Both the position numbers and the translations under genes were made by a program. A stretch of DNA of 64,000 bases from Diadema setosum. Lineage: Eukaryota; Echinodermata; Echinoidea; Diadematoida; Diadematidae. The stretch spans positions 24,206,940-24,270,939 of the forward strand of contig NC_092688.1 in assembly GCF_964275005.1 (NCBI RefSeq). Reading direction: 5' to 3'. How positions within the stretch are numbered: position 1 is the stretch's first letter; each line of letters begins with the position of its first letter. The notes beneath the pieces are model-generated. The model worked only from the letters and a program-made list of their open reading frames with translations. It was not told the DNA's origin and did not search any database. Of the stretch, positions 43,628 through 55,870 are shown piece by piece.

Positions 43628-45104
43628 GCCCGAATGCATCGCTATCACACTAGTACAGCACTTATTTCTGCGACCCTCTGGTCATCTGTATAATTTATTT
43701 TTATTTGTACGAGTACCTTCTCAGTCTTTCCGCTGTTTTTTTTTTTTTTTTATTCTGTAAAAGTTATATTGTATCTTTATTTTCATTAATTTCTGTTTCT
43801 GTATTCAGTTTATATAGTGCGGGGCATATAACTTTACCATGCACCATAAACATATCACAACAGGTACACAGCATGCATACATGTACGTCGATCTATATCT
43901 TTCAGCATAAGCAGTCAAGCAAAAGTTGTCGTTGCGTATTAAATTTTACCGTACCATTTTCGTCGACGGACCCATTTGTGTGTGTGTGTTTTTGTTTTTG
44001 TTTTGTTTTTTTTTGTAAAGTAGTGCAATTTTCGGCGTATCTCCGTGGAGGATATTTACCAAAGATCTATTCTTCACAGGCAAGCTACCTTATTTCTATC
44101 ATTAAATCGGTGCACAAAAGTTATTTTCTTTGATTATAACATACATGTTGTCTTTGGTGCAGGAATGCTCATAATTAACAATTCCAAACACGTTTATCAC
44201 AACGGATCACAATTTTCTCTGCTCGAGGAAATTACCTAGCATGCAAAATTCAGGCTCATAGATGTGTTTTGTACCCAAATACTATCTTTTCTATAGTGCT
44301 AGTCTTGATTATGATGTTGCTTTCTTCAATCTTTACATTGTTTGACAGATTTTACTGATATTTGCTTTCATAAGATCATAAGGGATCTGCATAATATTGA
44401 CGTTTCTTATCGTGCATGATGTGGTCTGTCACTTTCAGAATAGTGTCTGATTCTGTGTCCCTATTAAAGGCTCCTTAGTTAGTCTGCTTGAAAATGCGTC
44501 CAAGTTACTGTTTCATCGGGATACCTGAAAAGATAAGTCGGTCCTTTATTATCTGTCTTTACTCCTTTTAAGCATTCCTATATGCGTGGGAGCTTATGTA
44601 TATATCCTGCTTCAGGTACCTGCACATCGGCCTGATACGAATGTATCCACAAGCAAATGCCACTGCCATCTTCTAAAAGGGTGAGCAGCATTGAAAGCTG
44701 TCCTGTGTTTCTGAAAATGTGTGTTGCAAGCTGCTAGAGCACATTTTAACTAGTACAATAATTGATTGCATTGATAATTACTTGATTTCTCCAGTTCTTG
44801 ATCGATCATCTCCTTTAATTTGGATTTTAACTGAACTTACATAATCGCCAGTAGATAAGCTTCGGGCGATGGCTAGAGCAGGTAGAGCGTAGAGTTTAAT
44901 AATTATTCATGGCACGAAGCTCTCACTCAAGCTAAGAAACTATTACTTACGCCATAAGTTGGACAATTAAATAGCAGTAAAGCCTTTGAAAGCTCGAATA
45001 TTTTACACTCCTCTAGTAACTCTTGTACCAGACTAAAATCGGGGTTTTCTCAGTTTTGATATTATAAGCGACTTGTTCCATTCGACCTCACGGGCCACAT
45101 AGGT
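43628..45104. other. Intergenic, no gene seen
   Basis: Region between the end of the large duplication and the next transposon. The longest frame (142 codons, 43,705-44,133) is hydrophobic and poly-Phe from T runs, with no domain or splice context. Nothing else was recognised. Confidence 0.5.
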
Positions 45105-46337
45105 TATGTGAACGTGCATCACAAGACCAACAAAAAGTCGCACTACTTGATTGTCAAATTGTCAACAGAGTCAATTTTGCGTTTTCATGTTTGCTGAAAA
45201 AGAAACATTATTGTACACCATTTTGAAGTTCGGGATCATAAAAATGTGAGAAATTTGTTTTCAGCAGTTTTTCTACAATGCCCATACAAAGTATGATAAC
45301 GTATGTCTCAGAAGCCCCTCTTCATTTTAAACAAACATCTTTTATACACTGTTTACTTTGAACTCTAAAAACTTTCGAAAAGGTGATGATACTGCTTTGA
45401 TTGTCATTATTAATGGACAGAATGCGTTCATGTTAATAGAGCGTGCTCAATTTCAACTTGATCTAATAATCCCTTCATTATTGTTGCTATGGTGGTTTAC
45501 ATCCCGTTTTTGTCCCATTCATTAATGGCTACCACTGTTAGGTAAAGATTAAAGGCATTACTCATCATTTCCAGATGAAACAAACCCCAGCATTAGTAGG
45601 GCTACTTTAGTTCTAAAATGTGAGTTAGGGATAGAAACGACCAATGTAAAAATGTTAATCAGTATCATCAATGCCAAATTTTGTTGAATAAATAAAAGTG
45701 TTTCTATAATAAACCAACGACAGTTATGGTTTATTTAGAAAAATAGTGATATCTCCTCACATTTTAGGATTTATTGCATTTTTTTTTTCATATGGCAGGA
45801 TGTCTTGTGATGCAACTGACCTACACATATGCATCAAATATGATCACTCGAACATATTTTAAATCATTTCAGACTTCAATGACAGAAACACTAAATCTTC
45901 GTCACCTTTCTTTTTTTTTTTTACATGATCAATGAAAAATTGTGAGGTTATGACATGGTTAGCTCACTCATTTGCATATTCCTATCCGCTGTACAAGAAC
46001 TGTTTTGCAGAAATGAGCAAAACCTCCAAATGTCATAACTTCCTTATTTTTTCATTCAATTTCGGTCAAATTTTTACAGCTGTACGTGTAAGATTTTACT
46101 CTTTTTTTATCAGATCAACTTATATTTAGCCTGGATTTCCCCTTTAGGGCCTCTTTTCTGAATTCACACTCTTCCAGAGTGTTTTATTCTTTCCAACATT
46201 TCGATAGGTTAGGAGAGTCCACTTAAATTGAAATATATATTATTTTAAAGCTTCAGAGTCTGCTCTTTCAGAATCTGCCCTAAACTAAAACCCATTGTTA
46301 GCGACTTTTTGTCGGTTTTGCGATTAAAGGTCACATA
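45105..46337. mobile_element. TGTGACC-family element, copy d
   Basis: The left end TATGTGAACGTGCATC continues through CAACAAAAAGTCGC and is mirrored by GCGACTTTTTGTCGG and GGTCACATA at the right. 1.23 kb, longer than copies a and e because it includes the 'gttagctcactcatttgcat' block also seen in copy c. No coding frame. Confidence 0.75.
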
Positions 46338-46379
46338 TTTGAGAATAAAATTACTACAAATCGTGCTAAAATGTTATAA

Positions 46380-46925
46380 TATGTGACCGTGCATCTTCTT
46401 CTGCATCATACTAAAGTTTGGGATCATAAAACGAACACTTTTTAGTGTAACAGTGTGATTAGTTCTTTCTCGAAAAGTTTTCTTTTCATTTCTTAAAAAC
46501 CTTGTTCATGCTCATCACTTTAAACTCCAATAACTTTAGAAGGAAAAAGACTACTGCTTTTAGAGTTGGCATTGATCATCAACAGAATGTGTTAATAAAG
46601 CATGCACATTTACAACTTTATCTGTTAATCCCTTCATTGTTGCTCTGGTGGTTATCATCCTGATATTTGTTCCAAATTATCGCACAGCTAGCACGGCTTG
46701 GTAAAGATTAAACGCTTGAATAGACCCTGTTCTTCAGAGCCTCTTTTCTCAGTTCACACTTAACCATGGTGTGTACTTTCTTTCCATATGCAGTCCATTT
46801 TCAGTCCATTTGCATTGGGTTATATACCATTTTAAAGCTTAGAGTCTGCTCTTTCAGAATCTGACCTCAAGTAAAAATTCATGTCTGGCGACTTTTTGTT
46901 CGTTTTGTGGTGCAGGGTCACATAT
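46380..46925. mobile_element. TGTGACC-family element, copy e
   Basis: 546 bp from TATGTGACCGTGCATC to TGGTGCAGGGTCACATA. It sits about 40 bp from copy d. The interior matches copies a to c ('taaagattaaacgcttgaat'). Confidence 0.75.
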
Positions 46926-48685
46926 ATATTCACATATGGGCCATTCTCAGATTAAGTGTTCAATTCCATGTGAGTAAAACCGAAAAATCAACCACAAAGT
47001 AATACATTCAAAGATGTGTTTTCGGAAACTTCAAAACCGGTCAAATACGAAACAAAAAGTGGAACATTCTAAATGATGGCCATTCATTGAGTAAAAATGA
47101 ATTGAAATAGAGCATCATATATGATTTTTTATCACCAATCAGATACGTTACCGCAAATTTACATGTTGTAATGGACTCCTAACTCTTAATTAAATTTACT
47201 GTTTTGATCCAATTTCTGTTCAGGAAAAGACATCTGTCCCCCCTAAAGATATTGGGGTTTTTCAAGAGGTAAAGATGTTGTCATCCCTTGCTAATTAGTA
47301 GAAATTATTTCTGTGTGGTAGGTTGAAATATGCTTTTTGCTGATATGATATATAACCTTAAGATTCACTTTGTATTTTTAGCAAATTTCGCTTACAAATA
47401 AAGTTTCGAATCCCACAAATCATGCAAAGGGAACGATTCGATCTGGAATTTCCACGGGAAACAAATATGAATTGCTTTCCTGGGGAAATAACTATTGAAA
47501 AACATCGAATCACCTTTGGTAACGTATCTGGTAAAATATAAGTAATGATTTTAGTTGTGTATGAATTAATGAATATCACCTGTTTAATTATTTACCTAAT
47601 GAATTGATGTAAAAATGAACGATGCAAGCCCAAATTAACCATTTTAAACATTGTACGTAATATTTAAACTATGAAATGTAGTGGAAAAGAGCCCTAAATG
47701 TGAAAGCTGAGTTCTTCATTCACAGAATATTCTCATCTTACGTCTGAATGTATTTATCCATCTGACTATAAATATTCATTAAGTTTTGATGGATAATGCA
47801 AACAAGATTTAAAAAACATATTTTTGCAGGCACTTAGAAGGAAGTAGGTACAGTTTCTATGAACTCGATATGCTAAACAGTTGTTTGACCTATGGTAACG
47901 TATTTGGCTCCTCCCTTTTAATGAAAATGAATGAATAATTGTTCAACTTATCAATGAATCTTGAGTAGTTCTTCATATGTTGAAAAACACTAGAATAGAT
48001 ATGCAACAGAACACTGAAACTTTTCTCGGAAGCGTTTCATAAACTACTTTTTACTCTTTCAAAGTTTGGTAACGTATCTGGCGTACCGTAAATATATCAG
48101 TCGGTGAAGTTACAGAGCAATTTCTACTGAATATTCTTCATTTGAACATAACTTTGACTTTTTTATGGAAGCGTCATTCTATGCAGAATTGTTTTATGAA
48201 CACTTTGTTTTACATAACATTATTTGCCACCGTGGGTGCCCTGAATTATACGTAACGCATCTGTTAAATCTGAAAAGCAAAAAACTGATACGCTGAATCT
48301 TAGCTTCGTCTTTTAAAATAAACGTTCAAAGTTGTTGCATAGAATATGAAAGTGGCTGGGTTTTATAGAATAGAACTTTGGAGTTTATGAGCACACAACG
48401 ATTTGTTTGTAAAAACATTTACAATTTCTTTTCAGCATTTTAATAATAATAATAAATTCAAATTTATTTCACATGCTAAAAAGAAAACATCACGTTCACA
48501 ATAAAACAAAAGAGAAAAATGTATACAAACATAGCACGTGAGGGATCAGTAAAGGCCGTATAAAGCCTATCGTGGCCGATTCCCTTACAACAATAAATAG
48601 GACCCAATTTACATCAAAGGAACAAAAACAACAAAGAAACATCACAACAATAAGAAAGGGGAAAATGGCAAAATTATTTCAATAA

Positions 48686-51600
48686 TTACTCAATTGCACT
48701 TTGGATTAAAAACATTTTGTATTTACGTTTAAAAGATGACAGTGTTGGACTCTCTTTTATAATAATTGGCAACTCATTCCAGCATTTTGCTCCAGTGTAT
48801 CTAATTGTAGTCTTTGAGAACTTATATCTGTAAAAAGGTAAACATATCTCGTTGGCACGTCTAGTGTTGTAGGCATGGATTGCACTATTTGGGGTAAACG
48901 AATTATGGAACGTGACAGGTAAGACACCTTTAAAGTATGAAAACATAAATGTAGCCACTTGTAATTGCACAATTTGATCAATTTTCAAAATTTTCAATTT
49001 CTTAAACAGTACTGCAGTGTGTGTGTACGGATTTACATTACAGAGTATTCTTATTGCACGCTTTTGTAACATCAAAACACGATTCAATAAATATAACGAA
49101 CTATGACCCCATATTATTGCACAATACGTTAAATGTGGGGAAATCATTGTATGGTACATTGTCAAAAGAATTTTTAAAGGAAATATATGTTTCAGATAAT
49201 TCATGACACCAACAATTCTGCTTATTTTGATACAAATATCATCAAAATGACCTTTCCATGTTAACCCATCATCAATTGTAACACCAAGAAATTTTACTCT
49301 GTTGACCTGCTTGATTTTGACATTACCTATATATATTTGTAAAACATCTTCATCTATTACCTTATTCTTTGTCTTAAATACCATATAGCATGTTTTATCA
49401 ATATTTAAAACCAAACGATTTGCAGTAAACCAAGAATACACTTTCTGCATTTCAGAATTAATCATATTGTTAACTTCATGCACATCCCGGCCTGAGAAGA
49501 ATAGGTTCGTATCATCTGCAAATAATATAGAATACAAATAAGGGCTTGCAAACTGCAAATCATTAACAAATATCAAAAAGAGAAGAGGACCCAGTACAGA
49601 CCCTTGTGGAACGCCTGTATTCACATGGCACAATTCTGATTTTGTATTATTTACAACTGTATATTGTGTGCGATTTGATAAATAGCTTTTAAACCAGTTC
49701 AAAACATTTCCTCTTATTCCATAATATTCCAATTTCATAATAAGTATTCTATGATCTATACAATCAAATGCTTTTGTTAGATCTAAAAATATTCCGACCA
49801 AAAATTCATGATTTTCATATGCATTTGATATTCTTTCCATCAATTTAAGTAACGCCATATATGTAGAATAACCATGTCTAAACCCAAACTGCTGATGATA
49901 CAAAATATTATTGCTGTCAATAAAGGATATCAATCGAGCATAAACTAATTTTTCAAACAATTTAGCAAAAACTGACAACAAAGATATTGGCCTATAATTT
50001 TGTAGCTGGTGTTTGTCCCCCTTCTTAAAAACTGGAATTACTTTTGCTACTTTAAGTTGTCTTGGGAATATCCCAGTTTCCAGAGATGAATTAAATATTG
50101 CACACAGGGGTTCCATTATAAAACATATTGATTTCTTGAAAACATTGACGTGAATATCGTCGTCACCAGGACTCTTATTTACTTTCAAATCATTTACAAT
50201 AGTTAACATTTCAGGTATAGTGATAGGCTTAAAAAACATGGATTGGCTATAAGTATTGCGCAGGTAAGTATAAACAGATGCAGATGAGTTAGACACTTCT
50301 GATACAATATTTCTACCTATTGCACAAAAATACTCATTAAAATGTGTTGCTACAGACTCTGCAGAGTCGATAAAATGATCATTGACTTGCAATGATTCAA
50401 TATGATTATTCTGCCTTTGTTTATTCATTACATCATTAATAAAAGACCATGTTTTCTTTAAATTCCCACGCACAGAACTAAATTTCCTGTGATAAAATTC
50501 ACGCTTCCTTTTACGTATTTCCTTATTAACTAAGTTCCTATACTGTTTGAATTTCTGTTCATTGGTGGCAGTACGATTCCTTAGATACTTACGATAAAAT
50601 AAATACTTCTTTTTACACATTTTTCTAAGCGTACTATTAAACCATGGTTTGTCATTCCTTTTTACTCTGTGTACGCACGTTTGTAGTGGAAAACACTTAT
50701 TATAGAACAGGAGATATCTGGCAAGAAAGGCTTCAAATTGATCATCTACATTATGCATATTGACAACATACTCCCAGTTACAATTATAAAGCATATTACA
50801 GAAAAACTGTATAGAGGAGTCATCAAAAACACGTCTAAATCTGTTGCCTTCAATGTTGCTGTTATAGTTACATCTTATAATAGTAAATATCGGTAGATGA
50901 TCACTAACATCACATGTAAATATCCCGGATATGACAATACTCTCGAGATTATTAACAAAAATATTATCTAGAAGTGTTGATGACTGTGTTGTTATTCTAG
51001 TGGGTTTTGAAATTACCGGAGAAAATGAATATGATGAAAACTGGTCGATGAAAGCATCAACAGTCGACACAGATGACAATAAATTTACATTAAAATCTCC
51101 GACCACATAACAGCTTTTCTTTTCCCTCATAATCTTGTGAAAAGGCAATTCAATGGCATGCAGAAACTGGGAAATAGATGCAGCAGGTGGCCTATAAACA
51201 ACTGTTACTATAATGTTTTCACTTTGACAATGTATCTCAATACATACCGTTTCAATATTATCATCAAATAATTCCAAATCTAACCTTCTCTTAAATTTCA
51301 AATCTTGACGTATATAAAAACCAACTCCTCCACCACGTTTATCATGGCGTCTATTATCTACAAATGTGTAACTGGGTAAAACGCACAATGAACTTTCTTG
51401 TGTCTTTAGCCAGGTTTCTGTTACAGCAATGAGTGAAAATTGGTGCCTAAAATTTTGTAAAAATGTGTCCATATTATCAAAATTCTTCTTTATACTTCTG
51501 CAGTTAAAATGACAGATCGATAAGTGGTTGTCCATATCTAAATCTTTCAGAGAATTATCAAATTGCACTGGAAGATAGTAATTAGAATTGTGTTCAAAGT

Positions 51601-51748
51601 ATCCATTTCGAGTATGCTGGCTAAAGTTACCGTAACAAATTGAGCACTGTCCATTACTGTCATTCAGGTTAAAATATATTTGCCAGTCACAAGTAACACA
51701 TACATGTACAGAGTTAAAAGACATTACGTGAATAACAGAGCATAGCAT
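48686..51748 (-). CDS. LINE ORF2: endonuclease and reverse transcriptase
   Basis: 1020 codons without a break. Residues about 75-300 are an APE-type endonuclease: SICHFNCRSIKKN, VTETWL, GGGVGFYIRQ, VVYRPPA, VVGDFNVNLL, SDHLPIF. Residues about 535-800 are a reverse transcriptase: VIPVFKKGDK, NYRPISLLSV, FLDLTKAFDCIDH, GVPQGSVLGPLLFL and the catalytic LFADDTNLFF (FADD). A thumb and C-terminal region follow to WNELPIIIKESPTLSSFK. The first 70 residues (MLCSVIHVMSF..., with CSICYGNF) are of uncertain role; the true start may lie anywhere before the endonuclease. It nicks target DNA and copies the element RNA in place. The length is usual for CR1/L2-type ORF2 (900-1100). Confidence 0.93.
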   Translation of the reverse strand: MLCSVIHVMSFNSVHVCVTCDWQIYFNLNDSNGQCSICYGNFSQHTRNGYFEHNSNYYLPVQFDNSLKDLDMDNHLSICHFNCRSIKKNFDNMDTFLQNFRHQFSLIAVTETWLKTQESSLCVLPSYTFVDNRRHDKRGGGVGFYIRQDLKFKRRLDLELFDDNIETVCIEIHCQSENIIVTVVYRPPAASISQFLHAIELPFHKIMREKKSCYVVGDFNVNLLSSVSTVDAFIDQFSSYSFSPVISKPTRITTQSSTLLDNIFVNNLESIVISGIFTCDVSDHLPIFTIIRCNYNSNIEGNRFRRVFDDSSIQFFCNMLYNCNWEYVVNMHNVDDQFEAFLARYLLFYNKCFPLQTCVHRVKRNDKPWFNSTLRKMCKKKYLFYRKYLRNRTATNEQKFKQYRNLVNKEIRKRKREFYHRKFSSVRGNLKKTWSFINDVMNKQRQNNHIESLQVNDHFIDSAESVATHFNEYFCAIGRNIVSEVSNSSASVYTYLRNTYSQSMFFKPITIPEMLTIVNDLKVNKSPGDDDIHVNVFKKSICFIMEPLCAIFNSSLETGIFPRQLKVAKVIPVFKKGDKHQLQNYRPISLLSVFAKLFEKLVYARLISFIDSNNILYHQQFGFRHGYSTYMALLKLMERISNAYENHEFLVGIFLDLTKAFDCIDHRILIMKLEYYGIRGNVLNWFKSYLSNRTQYTVVNNTKSELCHVNTGVPQGSVLGPLLFLIFVNDLQFASPYLYSILFADDTNLFFSGRDVHEVNNMINSEMQKVYSWFTANRLVLNIDKTCYMVFKTKNKVIDEDVLQIYIGNVKIKQVNRVKFLGVTIDDGLTWKGHFDDICIKISRIVGVMNYLKHIFPLKILLTMYHTMISPHLTYCAIIWGHSSLYLLNRVLMLQKRAIRILCNVNPYTHTAVLFKKLKILKIDQIVQLQVATFMFSYFKGVLPVTFHNSFTPNSAIHAYNTRRANEICLPFYRYKFSKTTIRYTGAKCWNELPIIIKESPTLSSFKRKYKMFLIQSAIE

Positions 51749-52025
51749 AAATATAAAAGAACTAAAAATGTAAAAGCACGAAATTTATTGCACGGGTGAT
51801 GCCTGGAGAATTTAAAACATTTCATATTCCAACAGTATGCTAAAAAAAATAATAATAATAATCTAGTGTGGTGACGGACTCTATGTACAATTTAAAAGAA
51901 TTTACCTGTGTACAGTATACTTCCAACTAAACATAGCTACAATCTATCCAGATCATTCTTGTTGTGGATCTGCTTTCGCAACGTCTTTCCTCCAGTGGTT
52001 TTGACTGAGACCAGGATTCTTCCAT

Positions 52026-52492
52026 CTACAGACCACGCAGAGAGAATGTTGCTGTCTCTTTTTTTTTGCAGGCAAGAAAGGCATCTTGAAGGAGCTTCCG
52101 GTTGAGGTCTGTGAGGTCTTCACAAATGCTCATACCCGAACCCTTGAGCTTCCTCCGATTTCTCAGCAGCTGCTGGCGATGCTTGTAGGACGTCAGTTTC
52201 ACTATGATAGCTCTTGGTCTTGCTTTTCCTGGCGTTGGTTGGGCATCGCGATCGCGATAGATACGATGACTGCGATCGATGTCCTCAGATTTCAGATCCA
52301 CGCCGAGCTGTTGTTTGGCGATGCGACATACGACTGCATCTGTGTTTTCCTCGCTGGTTTCCTGGACTCCAAAAAACCTCACGCAATTCCTGCGGGAGTA
52401 CTGCTCCTGTTGGTTGAGCTGGGATTGGAGACTCCTGATCAGCTCATGATCTTTTTCTGCATTGGACTTCAGTGTGGCAGCTTCCTCTTGAA
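52026..52492 (-). CDS. LINE ORF1, 5'-truncated
   Basis: The frame starts at the truncation point with AVQEEAATLKSNAEKDHELI (coiled coil), then SRRNCVRFFGVQETSEEN (RRM-like), IDRSHRIYRDRDA, RPRAIIVKLTSYKHRQQLLR and GSGMSICEDLT, and ends LRGL at 52,026. This is an RNA-binding chaperone of LINE particles. Codons upstream of 52,492 in the same frame belong to the host DNA element, not to the LINE. Confidence 0.8.
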
Positions 52493-53639
52493 CAGCATTT
52501 TGATTATGTGGTAACGTATCTGTCGGAAAACTTGGCATTAAGTTGTGATACACTGACGCAGAAAGAAAAACCATGTGGAAGTGTTGCTCTTTTTCACCTC
52601 TCTGTCCTTTTGGTGTAAGAATATAATCCTGAGGTTTAACAAAACGAAGCATGTAATTTGTAGGGATGAATTTTGACCAGATTTGATCCCCAGAAAGCAC
52701 AAGACCAATGCGCAAAATTCGGTCACGTATCTGGGGTAACGTATCTGTGGTAACGTATATGGTCGATCATATTATTATGAGAGCGATAACTACCAAATAT
52801 TTCTCACTTGTACTAAACTTTAATGTTGAATCGATGCGTCATTCCGAGGAGTAATGTATAATATACAATTTGTCTGACACTGCAATATCTGTCGCAGTGG
52901 GTGGCGTGAAAAGTATGTCACGTATCTGTCCAAATAAAAGTGTAGAAAACCGATATTTCAAACATTGTACCGTATTCTCAATAAAGAGCTGTTGCACAAA
53001 AAAATCTAAGTACTTGCAATGTATGAAGTATATCCTCAAGGTTTCATATACACAGGGTCATTGCATAGTCTTGTTATTTTCGCAAAGCTGTAACACTAAA
53101 GAAACTGGTAACGTATCTGGAAGTGAACTTGGCGACAGGTTTCAAAAGGCTATAGAAAAAAGAAGTCAATAAAAATTTTGGAACTTTTTGAGTATTGTGA
53201 TTAGCACATATGATATGCTCATCATCCATGAAAATAGTATTTGGAAAGTGTGTTTGTGGACGGAGAGGAGCAATAAAACATAATTCTGAAATAGCCGGCG
53301 ACACTGCGTTTTGGGGGTCTTAACGAAGTTTAACAGCAAAATTTTATACAAAAAGGCAGACAACCGCATTTGATCGTGTTTATTTTTAACATATAACGTC
53401 CTCGTGATATATTATAAACATTTAAATAGTATCTAATAGGTTTCAGGGAACCGCAAACTGTCATGGAATGTCGGCGACACCAACATTCCGTATTTGAACG
53501 CTTTTACTGAGAATGGGCCATATATGATATTTCATATAATTTATAAAATATCATATCATATAAGATATATTATGTTGTTTGTGTGTGCTTACACTTATTG
53601 CTGTAAAAGAAGGCATTGTTTTGTCTCCATCTTCCTACG

Positions 53640-55870
53640 TTCTCCGTAGATAACATAGAAAAAACTCTTTGTTCATAGTCATGTACTGACATTGAAGAAA
53701 AGAGTCCTTGATTATTTTTTTGATATACTAGTAGACTATTTTGAGCACCAACTTTGTATATCAAAGTTATTTACTTGAGAACACTGACATTTTTTTGTAA
53801 TCATGGGAATGCACTTGAACCACACGATTTGTAGCCGTACTGACACACTTTCCCCGAAGTTGTCGACATTTGCTAATGTTTGTGTTTGTTTGGTTTCCTT
53901 GATTAAAGAGTGAATCACACGCACGTTCATACATGTAATTCAGTTCCACACCGCAATGTACGAAGATGTGTTCGTACTATTCACTTGCACGATGATACAT
54001 GTACTTTGTATGTGTATGTGTGAACAATGTGTTTGTAACGCACTACAATGTAAGTCTTTGATTTTTTTTTTTTGAGTAGAAACGTTAAAAGAACACTCTT
54101 GAATAATTCATGGGAGGAGACGAAAAATCATTGACCTTTTTTTTAATGATTTATTTGCCTTGATGAAACGTTGACAAACCCAATGTTTGCCAATTATTGG
54201 ACAAGCAGGCAAACTAAGACGATACAAACATTTTGGTAGGAGAAAACGGGCAAGGGAAGAAAGGGAAGATACGAAGTATCGTAAAATAAACATTAATACA
54301 CGTTTTTAAGGAACCCCCAAAATATGAAAATTGGATTCTATTCTGAATCTAACTTACAGTGACTTAAGAATTGAAATGACAAGTTGATAATATCATTATA
54401 CACTGTACACTATTCTAACTTGAGGAAGTCTATTTTTCTTCAAAAGATTTAAAAGTATATACTGGATCACTTTCCATTATAATATATGCTGCAGTATCTT
54501 TTTATAAAGGAGCATTTGTTGCTTTTGAACACATCACCTTTATGACAGACTTCTAAAGTGAATTACTATAGTAAAAAATAACAATCGGGTCACAAAAGGA
54601 AAGTGGATAGAGATGAAAAGAAGAAAAGAATGGCATGAAAAAGAGAGAAAATGCACTTGAAAAGGAATCAACAATGTGAGAGTTAATCTAAATATCTAAT
54701 ATTCATATTAACAACATTTTTTAAAGATTTTCAACAACGGACTGTTCATGATTATTATCAAATAAATATCAAGCAACATTTGTTCAGTGCCATTTCAGAA
54801 GGAATCCAGTATGTGGTTCTGATATACTCTGTGTAGGACAACATTGGAAAATGTGCTAATCTACTGCATTTTTCCATTAATACTTTATGAGTCTCTCTAT
54901 GATTTCAGCATGCACGCAATCATCATGCTGCGAGACTCTTGCCTCCACAAATGTGTATTGGATATCAACATGTCATAGTATAGAGATAAACAAAAGATAT
55001 CAGTCACAAAGGACAATATTTTTTTTTTATAGATTATTGACCTGTCCTACAGAGATCACAAGTTTGATACAAAAATACCTTACTGACAAATCAGAACTGT
55101 CTTCTAATAATTATGAATTCAAATAAGAGAAATCATCTCTTTCGCATGAAATTCTAGATTTAATATATCAGTCAGCAATTATGACGAAAAAGGGACATTT
55201 CAGGACTGTATAATACAGACGAAGATGACAAATGTCTTTTATCTACTGATGCAAATTAGTGGTATCACAACAAAAAAGCACAATCACGTCGCATTAATTG
55301 CAGCTCATTCATAAACTCGTCTATTATTTCTTCTACAAACATCTCGCATAATTTACGATTGATTAGATATCGTGACCCATAGATTCATGGAAACATGTAT
55401 AACTCGAAATGCTATAATTTTATTCACTGAAATGAACATTGAAATGTACCCCTCTGTCGATATCATAGTTTGGTAAGCGACAAACTGAGAAGAAACGTTC
55501 GTCCGAAGATGGTACGACGACAGCATGAATGAAAAATTTAGTAGTAACTGTACAGTTTTTCTATAATGTTAATCAGTTGTTGCTTATTCCTTTTTGTTAC
55601 CGTCAGTGCACTCTACCGTGTGTATTTATTTCTTTCCTCTTGAATTTCAACATCGGGAGATGGATCAATCTTAGGATTTTTGAATTTAACACAAAGTAAT
55701 TGCGTTTGATTCGTCAATTTGAGGACTTGATACTTCAGGCCATTTCAGGCCATATTTCAATGCATGGGACCATTATCTTCAATTATTAATTAAGCATTTA
55801 TGCGGTTACAGCTATTACTTTATTGTACAGACAACACGGTAGATCAAAGAACATTATAGTGAATTCTCCG
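53640..55870. repeat. Segmental duplication, 3' flank of gene 3
   Basis: Same orientation match to 12,800-17,100 near gene 2, starting at 'tccgtagataacata' and including 'gaaacgtt.aaagaacact' and 'ggtacgacgaca.catgaa'. It lacks five insertions present in the other copy and so preserves the empty sites. No gene was seen. Confidence 0.85.

Larger units (their letters stand above)
48442..52492 (-). mobile_element. LINE of the CR1/L2-like type, 5'-truncated, 9-bp target duplication
   Basis: Flanked by CAGCATTTT at 48,433-48,441 and 52,493-52,501. On the minus strand it begins inside ORF1, continues to a full ORF2, and ends in an AT-rich 3' tail with TTATTATTATTA repeats beside the target duplication. 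The ORF1/ORF2 layout (coiled coil plus RRM-like; apurinic-type endonuclease plus reverse transcriptase) and short tandem tail fit the Jockey/CR1/L2 group. ORF2 is uninterrupted, so insertion is young or the copy is conserved. Confidence 0.9.
46934..53523. mobile_element. DNA element with GGTAACGTATCTGG repeats, split by a LINE
   Basis: The ends ATATGGGCCATTCTCAG and (inverted) ATATGGCCCATTCTCAG are 6.6 kb apart. The LINE at 48,442-52,492 accounts for 4 kb, leaving about 2.5 kb. The motif GGTAACGTATCTGG or close variants occurs at 47,140 (inverted), 47,519, 47,894, 48,068, 48,251, 52,510, 52,721, 52,735, 52,749, 52,915 and 53,107. All lie in the element and none in the LINE body. No transposase was seen. 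The repeated motif may be a transposase-binding site or a host-factor site; this is inference. Confidence 0.7.

Noticed and set aside
43705-44133. A 142-codon hydrophobic frame
   Set aside because: Phe/Leu richness comes from T runs, there is no paralogue in the duplicated copy and no splice or domain support.
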